Shown piece by piece: positions 33,469 to 42,736 of a DNA stretch of 64,000 nucleotides. The position numbers and the translations under genes are program-made. The notes under the pieces are model-generated. The model did no database searches. It saw only the letters and a program-made list of their open reading frames with translations, and had not been told where the DNA came from. Source of the stretch: Pseudoalteromonas flavipulchra NCIMB 2033 = ATCC BAA-314 (GTDB lineage Bacteria; Pseudomonadota; Gammaproteobacteria; Enterobacterales; Alteromonadaceae); contig JWIH01000009.1 of assembly GCA_000814665.1 (NCBI GenBank), positions 144,094 through 208,093 of the forward strand, read 5' to 3'. The first letter of the stretch is position 1, and every line of letters begins with the position of its first letter.

Positions 33469-35415
33469 ATGAAAAAACTAAACAAAAAGGTGCTCATGCC
33501 GCTTGCAATCGCGTTAGCAGTCAGCAATGCGGTTGCTGCTAGCAACAGTGTTAATGAACAACCGACTACCACGGCGTCGAAACAGAAGTCTGGTCCTGCT
33601 GCAACCCAGGGTATCGCAGTAACTCAGCCAGACCAATTCGGGATCCGTAAACTCGATATGTCCAATCCGCAGCACTATCAATTGGCGAAGTCACGCTTAA
33701 TAAAAGCAAACCGTATTGAGAGCGAGTTCCCACAGCTACACAAAACGCTAGATGTAGCAAAAGGACAGCACTTATCAGCCAAAATGAATATGACCACCTC
33801 TGAAGTGCCGCCAGTTAGTGAAACTGAAGTGGATATTATTAAAGAAGCACATTTCTTCTTGGATATGAACTTAGCTATTTCGTCTGATACAAACGAACCT
33901 TATCTCATTGTACGTGCAAAAAGCTCACGCTTTGGTGGTACAAAAGCGACCTACATCGACTTGTTGTTAGAAGATGCAAATGGTAATCAGCTTGCGCCTT
34001 TAGGTTCTACATTTAATGTATTAGATGGTAAAGACACACTTGCAACTTCGACTATTTCACTGAAGTCATTGAAAGCAAACTTTCCCAACCTAGATACCAT
34101 TTACGCAAGTTCATACGTTGAACTAGAGCAAGAAGATGGCACTATCAGTACGACGATGAAGTACACTGAATACCCATTCTCATGGGAGCACTTTGAAGCG
34201 CTGTATGGCTCTGCTGCACCAGCAGCAAAAGGTGAGGCTTCTGCACTTAACGTAGGGATCAGCTCATCTTTGGATACACGTCCGAAATATAATGCAACTG
34301 CGCCAATCGATAAAAACAACGACGCGGTTATTAAAATCTGTTTAAACCGTAGTCATACTGACTGTGATTACGCGGCAGATCAATACCGTGAGCCGAATGA
34401 AATTACCGATGTAAATATCCCATTCAACGGCGAGTTACGTGTTCCTCACGAGATCACTGAAATCTATCCAACTGTAGGCGATTTGCCAAACGGTATAGAT
34501 GAACCAACGAATATCTATCTACAAGAAGGTATCTATGGCGGCGCGACAAAGCAAAGCTATAAAGGGCTCGAAAACGCGGTTAAGCAATTTTCCGATTACT
34601 TGGAGTTCGAAGTTGATACAGTAAACCAAGAGTCGATTATCCGTTGGAATATTCCACGTTCTGAGGGCCGTTTTGGTAATGCCAAACTGTTCTCAAATAT
34701 CGCTGAAGCAAACTGGTATATGACCTTTGCTGTTAAAGGTTATCCGTACTTTAAGAAAGGACGAGGTGGTGCCGTTGCATTCCAAGTTTCACTAACGTCA
34801 GAAACATCAACGCGTTTTGGTAACTTCTATAGTGAAGTATTACCTATGATGAAGCTAGGTTACAGTTGTCTAGCTACAGGCACAATGATCACCATGGCCG
34901 ATGGCAAACAACTTGCCATTGAAGACATTGCAAAAGGCGATTTGGTATTAGGTGCACTTGCTTCGAATACCCAAGTTAAAGAACCAATGCAAGTTATTGA
35001 TGTGTCGGTTGGGATTGAAGCTATCAAGATGTATCGCGTAAAAGGCGCAGATGGCTCTGATATCTTAACTACTGAGACTCACCCAATTTCGACGTCAAAT
35101 AAAGGAATTATTTGGGCGAAAGAGCTTAAAGTTGGTGACCGTATCTTAACTGAGAATGGGTCGGTGCTGGTAACAAGCGTGACCAAAGAGAAGTATCGCG
35201 ACAAGATTTATAACCTAAAACTTGCTCCAACAGCAGATTCTAAACTAGCTGAGTCACGTAACTTTGCCATGTTTGCCAATGGTATGGCGGTAGGCGATCT
35301 TGCTACACAAGATGAGTTCAACTACAAAGATCAGGACGTACGCATGTCAGAAGAAGAGATTCTCCAACGTCTTCCTGAAAAGTGGAAAACAGACTACATC
35401 AACAGCCTGAACTAA
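33469..35415 (+). CDS. Secreted protein with C-terminal Hint (hedgehog/intein) domain
   Basis: The 648-residue protein has a signal peptide (VLMPLAIALAVSNAVAAS). Residues 25-460 are a beta-rich region of unknown family, with a central Cys pair (ICLNRSHTDCDY). The Hint domain starts at C467 (SCLATGTMITMADG), contains IEDIAKGDLVL and the TxxH block TETHPIS (T535, H538), and ends near FANGMAVGD. The usual terminal His-Asn of inteins is missing, so N-terminal thioester chemistry or cleavage at Cys467 may occur without splicing. About 40 residues follow. It lies directly behind the M4 protease and ahead of the MACPF/CDC-like genes. Confidence 0.75.
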   Translation: MKKLNKKVLMPLAIALAVSNAVAASNSVNEQPTTTASKQKSGPAATQGIAVTQPDQFGIRKLDMSNPQHYQLAKSRLIKANRIESEFPQLHKTLDVAKGQHLSAKMNMTTSEVPPVSETEVDIIKEAHFFLDMNLAISSDTNEPYLIVRAKSSRFGGTKATYIDLLLEDANGNQLAPLGSTFNVLDGKDTLATSTISLKSLKANFPNLDTIYASSYVELEQEDGTISTTMKYTEYPFSWEHFEALYGSAAPAAKGEASALNVGISSSLDTRPKYNATAPIDKNNDAVIKICLNRSHTDCDYAADQYREPNEITDVNIPFNGELRVPHEITEIYPTVGDLPNGIDEPTNIYLQEGIYGGATKQSYKGLENAVKQFSDYLEFEVDTVNQESIIRWNIPRSEGRFGNAKLFSNIAEANWYMTFAVKGYPYFKKGRGGAVAFQVSLTSETSTRFGNFYSEVLPMMKLGYSCLATGTMITMADGKQLAIEDIAKGDLVLGALASNTQVKEPMQVIDVSVGIEAIKMYRVKGADGSDILTTETHPISTSNKGIIWAKELKVGDRILTENGSVLVTSVTKEKYRDKIYNLKLAPTADSKLAESRNFAMFANGMAVGDLATQDEFNYKDQDVRMSEEEILQRLPEKWKTDYINSLN

Positions 35416-35471
35416 TCGCTGCACCTGGCCTCTCCTATTGAGGGGCCATACTTCTCAGTAAGGAATTCAAC

Positions 35472-36719
35472 ATGAAATTTATACATTCTCCATTGGCACG
35501 TGCCATGGGGGTAGCGGGACTTTTTGCCTGCAGTTTTTCAGCTACTGCTGATCAAATTGCTAATCCAGAGTTCACTACTCAAGCAAATAACTCTGATTTA
35601 GACTCAGTGACACTCGGTACTGCTTACCATAGTGAAAAAGAAGGTTTTTATGCACTGCAAAGTGTGCTTGGTCGAGTTGATGAAACCTATGGCAATACCG
35701 AAATGGATTTTGTAGTCGGTGTAGATATGAGCTATAGCCAACTATCTAGCATGCTAGATGGTAATTTAGGCGCTGCACTTGATGTTCCAGTCATAAAAGT
35801 TGGCGTTGGCGCAAGCTATGCAAAACAAAACGCCGCAGATAACTACACCGGCACTTACACCCTATTCCTCTCCTTGAAACCGAAAAAACGGCTGCTAGTT
35901 GCAGATCCTCAAACAGGATTTAAGCCAACACAAGCGGCGCTTGATTTGGTCAATGCTAATCCTGGAGATAAATTCAATAATATTGGTAATGAGTTTGTAT
36001 CAGCGATTGAGTATGGCTCTCAAGTTATGATCAATCTCAAGTTCCAATATAAAAATGACGAAGACAAAGTCAAATGGGGTGGTCAGCTTGGTGTTGACTG
36101 GGCGGGTAAAGTCAGTGTCAGTGGTAAACTGCAAAAAGTAGACGAAGATGTGAAGCGTAACATCAAAATTACAGTTTCTGCGCTACAACTTGGTGGTGAT
36201 CCAACTGAACTATTGAAGGTGATCCCTAATCAACTCGTCAACTGTACGATGGAAAACCCAACACCATGCTTTGATGTGTTTAAAAACAGCATCGATTACA
36301 TCAAAACTAACTACGTCACTCAGTTTGATACCTTAGATAAATACAACGTTGGTCGAGTCTTAACACAAAGTTATACCGACTCAGGACCAAGCCTATCTCC
36401 CTTAGTACCTGATGATGTCTATCCAGCCAAAAGCATCTTGACTAAATTGGCATTAAAAAACATGAGTGATGATTGGGTACAGGCAATTCTCGACAATCGT
36501 CGTGCCGATAACCTACTCAATTACTACGCCAGTGAGCTGAATAACTCACATCGAACTGCATTAGAGACCATTCGCGATAATGCACTCTTTAACTCATTTA
36601 TTCTGGCAGACGCCGTTGATTATTGTAAGCGTAATCCAATTGGTAATTACTGCCGCGATAGAGAGCTACAGACTCGTGGCCGCGTTCATCAGTATGACCG
36701 TAAATGGCTAGAATTATAA
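35472..36719 (+). CDS. Secreted MACPF/CDC-like protein 1 (putative pore-former)
   Basis: The 415-residue protein has a signal peptide (about 1-26, ending SATADQ). Its core recalls cholesterol-dependent cytolysins: SYSQLSSMLDGN, then YTLFLSLKPKKRLL, then FVSAIEYGSQVMINLKF (compare VAYGR-x-(I/V)YVKL in CDCs) and SALQLGGDPTE (compare VVLGGDAQE). A Cys pair CTMENPTPC follows, and the tail carries YCKRNPIGNYC. The same core and both Cys motifs recur in the genes at 37582 and 39213, so the three are paralogues. It may insert into target membranes after secretion. The assignment rests on motif reading alone, and the undecapeptide of true CDCs is absent. Confidence 0.6.
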   Translation: MKFIHSPLARAMGVAGLFACSFSATADQIANPEFTTQANNSDLDSVTLGTAYHSEKEGFYALQSVLGRVDETYGNTEMDFVVGVDMSYSQLSSMLDGNLGAALDVPVIKVGVGASYAKQNAADNYTGTYTLFLSLKPKKRLLVADPQTGFKPTQAALDLVNANPGDKFNNIGNEFVSAIEYGSQVMINLKFQYKNDEDKVKWGGQLGVDWAGKVSVSGKLQKVDEDVKRNIKITVSALQLGGDPTELLKVIPNQLVNCTMENPTPCFDVFKNSIDYIKTNYVTQFDTLDKYNVGRVLTQSYTDSGPSLSPLVPDDVYPAKSILTKLALKNMSDDWVQAILDNRRADNLLNYYASELNNSHRTALETIRDNALFNSFILADAVDYCKRNPIGNYCRDRELQTRGRVHQYDRKWLEL

Positions 36720-36730
36720 GGAATAAGACT

Positions 36731-37570
36731 ATGTTAAAAGTCATGCTAACCAGCACATTAATTGCCTCATTCGCTGCCACAATAGCACCATCAGCGCAGG
36801 CAAATACGACTTTATTTGAATCTCGAGATGTACTCACGCCACAGCAAGCGTTAGGACGCTTTCAATGGTTGGAAAAGTGCTACCCAGGGTTATTGGTTGA
36901 AGTCTCTGATAATATCTTTGATCCCACAACTCCCATTCCAAATGATGAGAAAATAGCAAATCTTAAAAAAGTAATGCTATACAAAAATAGTACCCTCAGG
37001 ACCGATGCAAAATATCTTACCTTTGGAGATGAAGACAATGCGAATCCAAAGAACTGGTTTGCGGGTAAATCACCAACGACTTCTTGTTTGCAGATCCCAT
37101 CAGATTATCGCATAAGCGCGGTGATGGTTACACCTGCAATGCCGAATTACTGCACCACTAAGTCTCGTGAACGTGCCTATGAGTTTATCCAATCAGTCAA
37201 ATTTTCTAATCTTGAAAACACCAGTAGCAACACCTTTTACAGTAACTATGTTGGTGATACTGCGAAAATATATGCCGATAGAAGCTACCAGTTAACGTTA
37301 ACCCCAGGATTTAGTAGTGCCGAAACATACCCAGAAACTTGGCATGTGTTTATAGACTGGAACCAAGATGGTGATTTTAACGATACAAAAGAAACCTTAT
37401 TTGCAGGTGTTTCAGAACAAGCCGTTCAGGTAGAAATTACACCGCCAACGGGCGCTAAAAAGGGCATGACGAAAATGCGCGTTACCATGGATTACCTCGG
37501 TGGCAGCAATGACGCATGTAAAGAAGTAGACTCCGGAGAGGTAGAAGATTACCTCCTTTACGTGAAGTAA
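36731..37570 (+). CDS. Secreted GEVED-domain protein
   Basis: I start at ATG 36731, because MLKVMLTSTLIASFAATIAP is a good signal peptide and the upstream in-frame start overlaps the previous gene. The mature part is about 250 residues. Residues about 145-279 form a GEVED domain: WHVFIDWNQDGDFND (a calcium-loop-like stretch) and the eponymous ending GEVEDYLLYVK, the same module as in the M4 protease of this cluster. The N-terminal half (LTPQQALGRFQWLEKCYPGL) is unassigned. Sitting between two pore-former-like genes, it could be an adhesion partner. No immunity-type features seen. Confidence 0.7.
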   Translation: MLKVMLTSTLIASFAATIAPSAQANTTLFESRDVLTPQQALGRFQWLEKCYPGLLVEVSDNIFDPTTPIPNDEKIANLKKVMLYKNSTLRTDAKYLTFGDEDNANPKNWFAGKSPTTSCLQIPSDYRISAVMVTPAMPNYCTTKSRERAYEFIQSVKFSNLENTSSNTFYSNYVGDTAKIYADRSYQLTLTPGFSSAETYPETWHVFIDWNQDGDFNDTKETLFAGVSEQAVQVEITPPTGAKKGMTKMRVTMDYLGGSNDACKEVDSGEVEDYLLYVK

Positions 37571-37581
37571 TAGGTGGCAAC

Positions 37582-39090
37582 ATGAACTTATACAAACAGA
37601 CTATCGCGGCACTTATTGCCGGCACTACACCTTTCGCATTCGCAGATTCCAATTTTGTGAACGAAGCGGAATTAATGCAAAAAGCACAAAATGTGAATAC
37701 CTTTCAAAGCGAAATCCCTGGATTAATGAATGATCACATCGTACTAGGTACAGCCTATAACAGCGACCAAAAACGCTTTTTGAATGTTCAAACTGTCGCA
37801 GGGGAAACAGTTGAGACTCTCGGTAATACCCGAGTGCAATTTGAACTAGTAAACAATGGCAGCTATGACGAAGTACTCCGTCAACTCAACGGTAATGTTG
37901 ATGTTGATGTTGGTTTTCCGGTCATTCGTGTAAAAGCTGGCGGTCACTTAGCCAAAGAAATGTCCTCGACAGAGTTTTCTAATACTTATACTTTCCAAGC
38001 ATCGTTAACACCGAAAAAGCGTGTACTTATGCCAGCGGATGCCAACATTGGTTACACCTTGACCCCGTCAGGTAATACGCTAGCGAATGAGTACCAAAGT
38101 AAACTAATGAGCATGGCAGGCGATGGATTTATCAGTGAGATTGAATACGGTGCACAGCTACTCATTAACATGAAAATTGAATACTTAAGTGAGCAGCACA
38201 AAAGTGAAATTGGCGGTTACTTAGGGGTAAGTTACGGTGCTGGTAATATTGGTATTAGCGTCGATGGTAAGCTTAATTATATCGACGAGGACCTTAAGAA
38301 AAGTGTGCGCATTACCGTCAGAGCCTTACAAAAAGGCGGTGATCCTAAACAGCTTCTCAGCATAATCCCTAACAATATTATCACTTGTTCGCTCGATAAC
38401 TACGAGCCTTGCTTTACTTTATTTGAGCAAGCGGTGAACTATGCGAAGAACGACTTTGGTAATCAGTTTAATGCGCTATCTGATTACAACGTAGTACGTT
38501 ACAAGGCAACGCCTTACGAGATTAGCTCACAAGGTGTACGTCGTTTAGATTCTGGTAATAAAGATATTCGCTTTGAAACCACTTACCGTACTTTATGGCT
38601 TGAAGATCAATTCAAAAAGTCGGTTAATCATGAACACCGTGCGCGTGGTGTACTTGCGCAATACGCCAGTTGGATGACAGATGTACAACGTCAAAAAGCA
38701 GAAGGCGTACAAGAAGCCGCTTACAACAATGCATGGATTTATGAGCAATATGCTCGAGTTTGTCGCGATAATCCTTATGGTACAGCTTGTACAGATGCGT
38801 GGAACGATTACCTAAATACCTGTAGTGGTAGTGGCGTCGGCTGCATACAAAACTACACGCTTGCCGATCTGAATATACCAGCTGATAACATGACGCAATA
38901 CTTCAAATGTGAAAATGCCCGAGAAGCAACAGCAAACTTTGGGGTTGAAGAAAATCATGTATCACTTGGGTTTAGACAGTTGGGCTGGGCGCCTTCCTTT
39001 GTTGATGCAAATGACCCTGCTGCGGGCGTGATGGTTTGGCTACCATGTAAATCAGCCCTACCAACCTATGGAACCGCTTTTGAAAATTAG
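37582..39090 (+). CDS. Secreted MACPF/CDC-like protein 2 (long form)
   Basis: The 502-residue protein has a signal peptide ending FAFADS. It shares its core with protein 1: YDEVLRQLNGN, YTFQASLTPKKRVL, FISEIEYGAQLLINMKIEY and RALQKGGDPKQ, the Cys pair CSLDNYEPC and VCRDNPYGTAC. Unlike protein 1 it has about 90 more C-terminal residues with extra cysteines (CSGSGVGC, FKCENA, WLPCKSA), possibly a receptor-binding domain. A long and a short relative together recall the paired long/short CDC-like proteins of some bacteria, in which both partners and proteolysis are needed for pores. That parallel is inference. Confidence 0.6.
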   Translation: MNLYKQTIAALIAGTTPFAFADSNFVNEAELMQKAQNVNTFQSEIPGLMNDHIVLGTAYNSDQKRFLNVQTVAGETVETLGNTRVQFELVNNGSYDEVLRQLNGNVDVDVGFPVIRVKAGGHLAKEMSSTEFSNTYTFQASLTPKKRVLMPADANIGYTLTPSGNTLANEYQSKLMSMAGDGFISEIEYGAQLLINMKIEYLSEQHKSEIGGYLGVSYGAGNIGISVDGKLNYIDEDLKKSVRITVRALQKGGDPKQLLSIIPNNIITCSLDNYEPCFTLFEQAVNYAKNDFGNQFNALSDYNVVRYKATPYEISSQGVRRLDSGNKDIRFETTYRTLWLEDQFKKSVNHEHRARGVLAQYASWMTDVQRQKAEGVQEAAYNNAWIYEQYARVCRDNPYGTACTDAWNDYLNTCSGSGVGCIQNYTLADLNIPADNMTQYFKCENAREATANFGVEENHVSLGFRQLGWAPSFVDANDPAAGVMVWLPCKSALPTYGTAFEN

Positions 39091-39212
39091 TGAGCAGTAA
39101 AAACGCTAAGACTCAATTAGTTCAATTGAGGCGTGGCAAGTAATAAACATTCGAACATTGAATTATTACTTGTTCGCCTCTCCCACAGTAAACCATCTAC
39201 AGGAATTTATGT

Positions 39213-40349
39213 ATGCACTTAAGAACCATATTAATAGTGCTCTTTGGCCTGTTAAGCTTTTATGCAAATGCACATACCTATTACTCTTTAAATACTGAGC
39301 ATGAAAAACTCGGACAGGGATTTGAACAGGAATTAGGCATACCGCTTGAATCGTGCCTCGATGGTCAGTGGCAATTTCAGGGTGGTAGCATGGGCGACTT
39401 GGCTTATCGTGGCGATTTTGACTCCGACACCATGATCAATACCATTACAGGTAGTGTAAAGGCTGGTATCAACTTAGTTATTTTTGGTGGCTCAGCCAAG
39501 TTTTCCATGCGCAGGAAAGTAACCAAAAATAGAAATTCAGCTGCCTCAGCGGTCGAGTTAACCTATGAAAAAGGAAGTTATAACTTTGAAAATCGAACCA
39601 CCAAACCCGCTTTTGTCGAGCTACTCAGTACAGATCCGACTCAGGTCAGAAACCGTTGTGGTGACAGCTTCATCCACAATATCAAACTTGGTTCTCGTAT
39701 CTATGTTACCGCTAAGCTCCATTTTAAAGATCGCACAAAATACGAATGGTTTCAGACCAAAATCAAAGTGAAATTTCTTTTTTTCAGTAAAACTTTTACT
39801 AAAACCAAAGTATTTCAAGAGGCAACCAAAGATGCCGTCTATACGATTCAGGTGAATACCGATGGGGGTATGACGCCAGAACTCGCTAGACTCAGTAAAA
39901 ATGGCACCATACACTGCAAAACCGATAATCTAACTCCCTGTATTACATACGCTGACAATTTATTTAGCTACTTACTAGACGGTGGAGAGTATGTCGACGA
40001 CCTTAAAGACGAACATTTAAACGTTTTAAAGTACGAAGTCGAAAGCTATGAAGATTCTGGCCATTATGACCTCGCCTATGCTGGTCACACCGCACTATCT
40101 AACCGCTATATTGCACTGTCCGCCAGACTCAGAAGTTATCAAGATTTAGTTTATGACGAAATAGAAAGGTTGAGTGCATTTAAAGCTGTGTCTGAAGACC
40201 CGCTTGAAATCGAACAGCTTACAGCTCGTATTTCTGCCCGCAATACGCAGCGCATCGGACTCGAACAAGCTGGCGAATACTGTGCGACACTGCCCGGCAC
40301 TACCCTTTGTGAAAATCGCATAGAATCCGCAATCGCAAACGTTGATTAG
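39213..40349 (+). CDS. Secreted MACPF/CDC-like protein 3 (divergent)
   Basis: The 378-residue protein has a signal peptide (IVLFGLLSFYANAH). It is the most diverged of three paralogues: CGDSFIHNIKLGSRIYVTAK corresponds to the (I/V)(E/A)YG strand region of the other two, CKTDNLTPC to their first Cys pair and YCATLPGTTLC to the second. CGDSF also resembles the (C)GTH(Y/F) signature of MACPF domains. A hydrophobic/basic run (KVKFLFFSKTFTKTKVF) could belong to a membrane-inserting hairpin. It is the last gene before a terminator, separated from protein 2 by 122 bases. Confidence 0.5.
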   Translation: MHLRTILIVLFGLLSFYANAHTYYSLNTEHEKLGQGFEQELGIPLESCLDGQWQFQGGSMGDLAYRGDFDSDTMINTITGSVKAGINLVIFGGSAKFSMRRKVTKNRNSAASAVELTYEKGSYNFENRTTKPAFVELLSTDPTQVRNRCGDSFIHNIKLGSRIYVTAKLHFKDRTKYEWFQTKIKVKFLFFSKTFTKTKVFQEATKDAVYTIQVNTDGGMTPELARLSKNGTIHCKTDNLTPCITYADNLFSYLLDGGEYVDDLKDEHLNVLKYEVESYEDSGHYDLAYAGHTALSNRYIALSARLRSYQDLVYDEIERLSAFKAVSEDPLEIEQLTARISARNTQRIGLEQAGEYCATLPGTTLCENRIESAIANVD

Positions 40350-40428
40350 GCGAGCCAACTTCAGGAAAAGGAGCGCGCTAGCACACGCCCTTAACCCGTT
40401 ATCCTTACCACTCTATTCTCCAACCAAT

Positions 40429-40450
40429 GAGGCTATATAGCCTCGCTTCT
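40429..40450 (+). terminator. Terminator of the secreted cluster
   Basis: GAGGCTA and TAGCCTC (40429-40444) form a 7-bp stem with a 2-base loop, followed by a T-rich tract (GCTTCTTCT). It lies between the plus-strand cluster and a convergent gene. Confidence 0.6.
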
Positions 40451-40506
40451 TCTATGTCGCAATTAAGCGTCACCTCAAAAAGCGCTGTGGAACCGCTGAG
40501 ATATTC

Positions 40507-41304
40507 TTAATCTAATAATGTTGGCGTCTCAGACGTAAAATCAATCCATGTATTAGTGCCTAATAGCTCAGCACCCTCCACACTCGGATCTTCATATCGC
40601 ATAACGAAATTTTTTGGTCCGTGCGCGTAGGCCACTACTAAGCCATATTCAGAGTCCAAAAAGCCTCCGTGTGGAACAAGTCCCGGGTAGCTAATACGCC
40701 ATGCGTTACTGTGATTACTTACCTGTCCTAACGTTAGCTTACCGATCACGTTATCTGGTAGTAAAAAGAACCAGTTCCATGGACCACCTGATACAATCGT
40801 CATCACTTCATCGATGCCAACGCCATTTTCGGCGCTATTGACATGTAGTTTCCCAAACTTTTCTTGTAGATAGAACTTAACTTCGCTGCTCATCGCTTTC
40901 ATGTCGTATATCTTAGGATAAGGTGCAACGCCTATCTCTGAAGTAGATAAGAATCCGCCACGATGCATTTCCGGTTGACGCCCAGCTTGCTTGATTTCGT
41001 TTAGTAGCTCACCTCTGTGTAATGAAAATAACGACAGTAACTGCATGCTTTCTTGTTCGTTAATCGCTCTTTTCTTGGACACCTCCAGAATCGGCCGAGC
41101 CTCTTCTGGAATATTCACAGTGCTCACCCTCACTCCGACACGACGTAATACTTGATTTACCTGCTCAATCCCCTTTGACTCGGCTCTGCCATCACTATAC
41201 GACAGTATAAGTTGCCCCTCTCTCTGGGTAGCATTGGCGATACCGCTTGATAGGGGCAATACCGAAACAAGCGCAACTAGCATCAAATTAGAAAACTTCT
41301 TCAT
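40507..41304 (-). CDS. Secreted protein of unknown function
   Basis: The 265-residue protein has a signal peptide (LMLVALVSVLPLSSGIANA). The rest is soluble, with no lipobox and no cysteine. Segments such as PWNWFFLLPDNVIGKLTLGQ and RISYPGLVPHGGFLDSEYGL are distinctive, but I recognise no family or catalytic motif. It follows the LysR gene on the same strand with a 184-base gap, so it may be a regulated target. It is convergent with the toxin-like cluster and probably independent of it. Confidence 0.65.
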   Translation of the reverse strand: MKKFSNLMLVALVSVLPLSSGIANATQREGQLILSYSDGRAESKGIEQVNQVLRRVGVRVSTVNIPEEARPILEVSKKRAINEQESMQLLSLFSLHRGELLNEIKQAGRQPEMHRGGFLSTSEIGVAPYPKIYDMKAMSSEVKFYLQEKFGKLHVNSAENGVGIDEVMTIVSGGPWNWFFLLPDNVIGKLTLGQVSNHSNAWRISYPGLVPHGGFLDSEYGLVVAYAHGPKNFVMRYEDPSVEGAELLGTNTWIDFTSETPTLLD

Positions 41305-41488
41305 ATTAATTTCTCCTCAAACAATTAGACAAGTAAGGCAAAACCATCACTGTCGAGCCTATTTTCCAAGTCTAAATATTAATGATGAGTAGAAAAACAT
41401 AGTTATAGTAAACAAATTAAACACTGAGAGTAAACAATAAAACAGCAGCGTACGTGCATACTATGTGCCGTTTAGACTATTCTCTGAG

Positions 41489-42382
41489 TCATTCATATTT
41501 TAAGTAGGAAGTTAAGAAATCAATGAATACACGCACTTTTTGTGACTGCGCTTTATGATAGGGATAAACCGCGTAGAGCGCATGGGGACTAATTTTCCAA
41601 TCCGGTAACAGTGGTAGCAATTCACCAGAGTTTATTTCTTTTGCAACAAACACTTCTGGAAGGATCATGATTCCGAGCCCAGCTAATGCCGCTTGTTTTA
41701 AAGCCAAACCGTTGTTAACGGAATAGTTACTCTTTTGAATGTTGACAACCTGAGTGTCGTCCTCACGCGAAAATGTCCACCTAGTTGCTGAAGAAGATAG
41801 ACTATAAACCAAACAATTATGCAATATCAGTTGTTGAGGACTTGTAGGTGTACCATATTGTGTTAAGTACGATGGAGAAGCGCAAAGAACGCGATCCATA
41901 GTAGTTAGTTTTCTGGACCTAAGCGTGGAGTCTGTTAGTGCTTCTCCTCCACGTATTGCGATATCAATCCCTTGTTCGACCAAGTCGATATACTGATCGT
42001 TCATGACGACTTCTACCGATATTTCGGGGTACTGTTTCATAAATTCACAAATGGCTGGATTTAACATTAATATGCTTACCGACATTGGAATATTGATCCT
42101 TAAAAGCCCTGAAAGTTGCTGCGAAGACTCTATGATAGAAAGATCAGCACTAACCCATTCATCCAAAATAGTCCTGACGTGGTCATAGTATTGTTGTCCG
42201 CTCTCAGTTACATGCATCTTACGCGTGGTTCTATGAATAAGTGGGCTTTTTAAATACGCCTCAAGTTCATTGATATTTTTACTTATCGCGGCCTTTGATA
42301 ACGACAAATCATCGGCTGCCGCGCTAAAGCTCCCAAGCTCGACAACGCGCCTAAATACTGTAATTGCTTTTAGCTTGTCCAT
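41489..42382 (-). CDS. LysR family transcriptional regulator
   Basis: The 297-residue protein begins MDKLKAITVFRRVVELGSFS with the N-terminal winged helix (AAADDLSLSKAAISKNINEL, 21-40), then a linker helix and a LysR substrate-binding domain (LLRINIPMSVSILML, IDIAIRGGEALTDSTL, AALAGLGIMILPEVFV). It is of the DsdC/CrgA-like common type. Its likely targets are its own promoter and an adjacent gene, either the secreted 265-aa gene downstream or the LRR gene divergent upstream. The effector is unknown. Confidence 0.9.
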   Translation of the reverse strand: MDKLKAITVFRRVVELGSFSAAADDLSLSKAAISKNINELEAYLKSPLIHRTTRKMHVTESGQQYYDHVRTILDEWVSADLSIIESSQQLSGLLRINIPMSVSILMLNPAICEFMKQYPEISVEVVMNDQYIDLVEQGIDIAIRGGEALTDSTLRSRKLTTMDRVLCASPSYLTQYGTPTSPQQLILHNCLVYSLSSSATRWTFSREDDTQVVNIQKSNYSVNNGLALKQAALAGLGIMILPEVFVAKEINSGELLPLLPDWKISPHALYAVYPYHKAQSQKVRVFIDFLTSYLKYE

Positions 42383-42736
42383 ATATCTATCCTAATTTTA
42401 TAGCGTTCAGTCAGTGTGCTTAATGGCACTTTGGCATAGGCCTATCGAGAGATAAAGCCAGCCGATTCAAAAATAATAAGCACTATTCTCATTGGAGAAC
42501 GACAACTTATTGGAACATCTTCAGGAATGCCAACTAGTAGCGATAAAAATTTAGCCAACGCTAAGTTTCACAGGTCTCTGTAATATATCTATTTAATAAA
42601 CAGCATGTTAAAAAACATCCACATGATAATAAAAAAGGTCTACTTATTTATCAGTGTAATTATTGGAAACTAGTTTCTAAATAAAGTACACTCCCCCGCC
42701 CACTGATTATTTAATAAAACAAGATAAGATATCAAG
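42383..42736. promoter_or_regulatory. Divergent intergenic region, LysR gene and LRR lipoprotein gene
   Basis: These 354 bases hold the promoters of two divergent genes. LysR proteins commonly bind such spaces. I cannot point to a dyad strong enough to call an operator, and no small gene is visible. Confidence 0.3.

Noticed and set aside
35472-40349. Outer-membrane beta-barrel (porin) reading of the three paralogous secreted proteins
   Set aside because: No C-terminal aromatic signature and no alternating-strand periodicity throughout; Cys pairs and the LGGD/YG motifs fit a CDC-like fold better.
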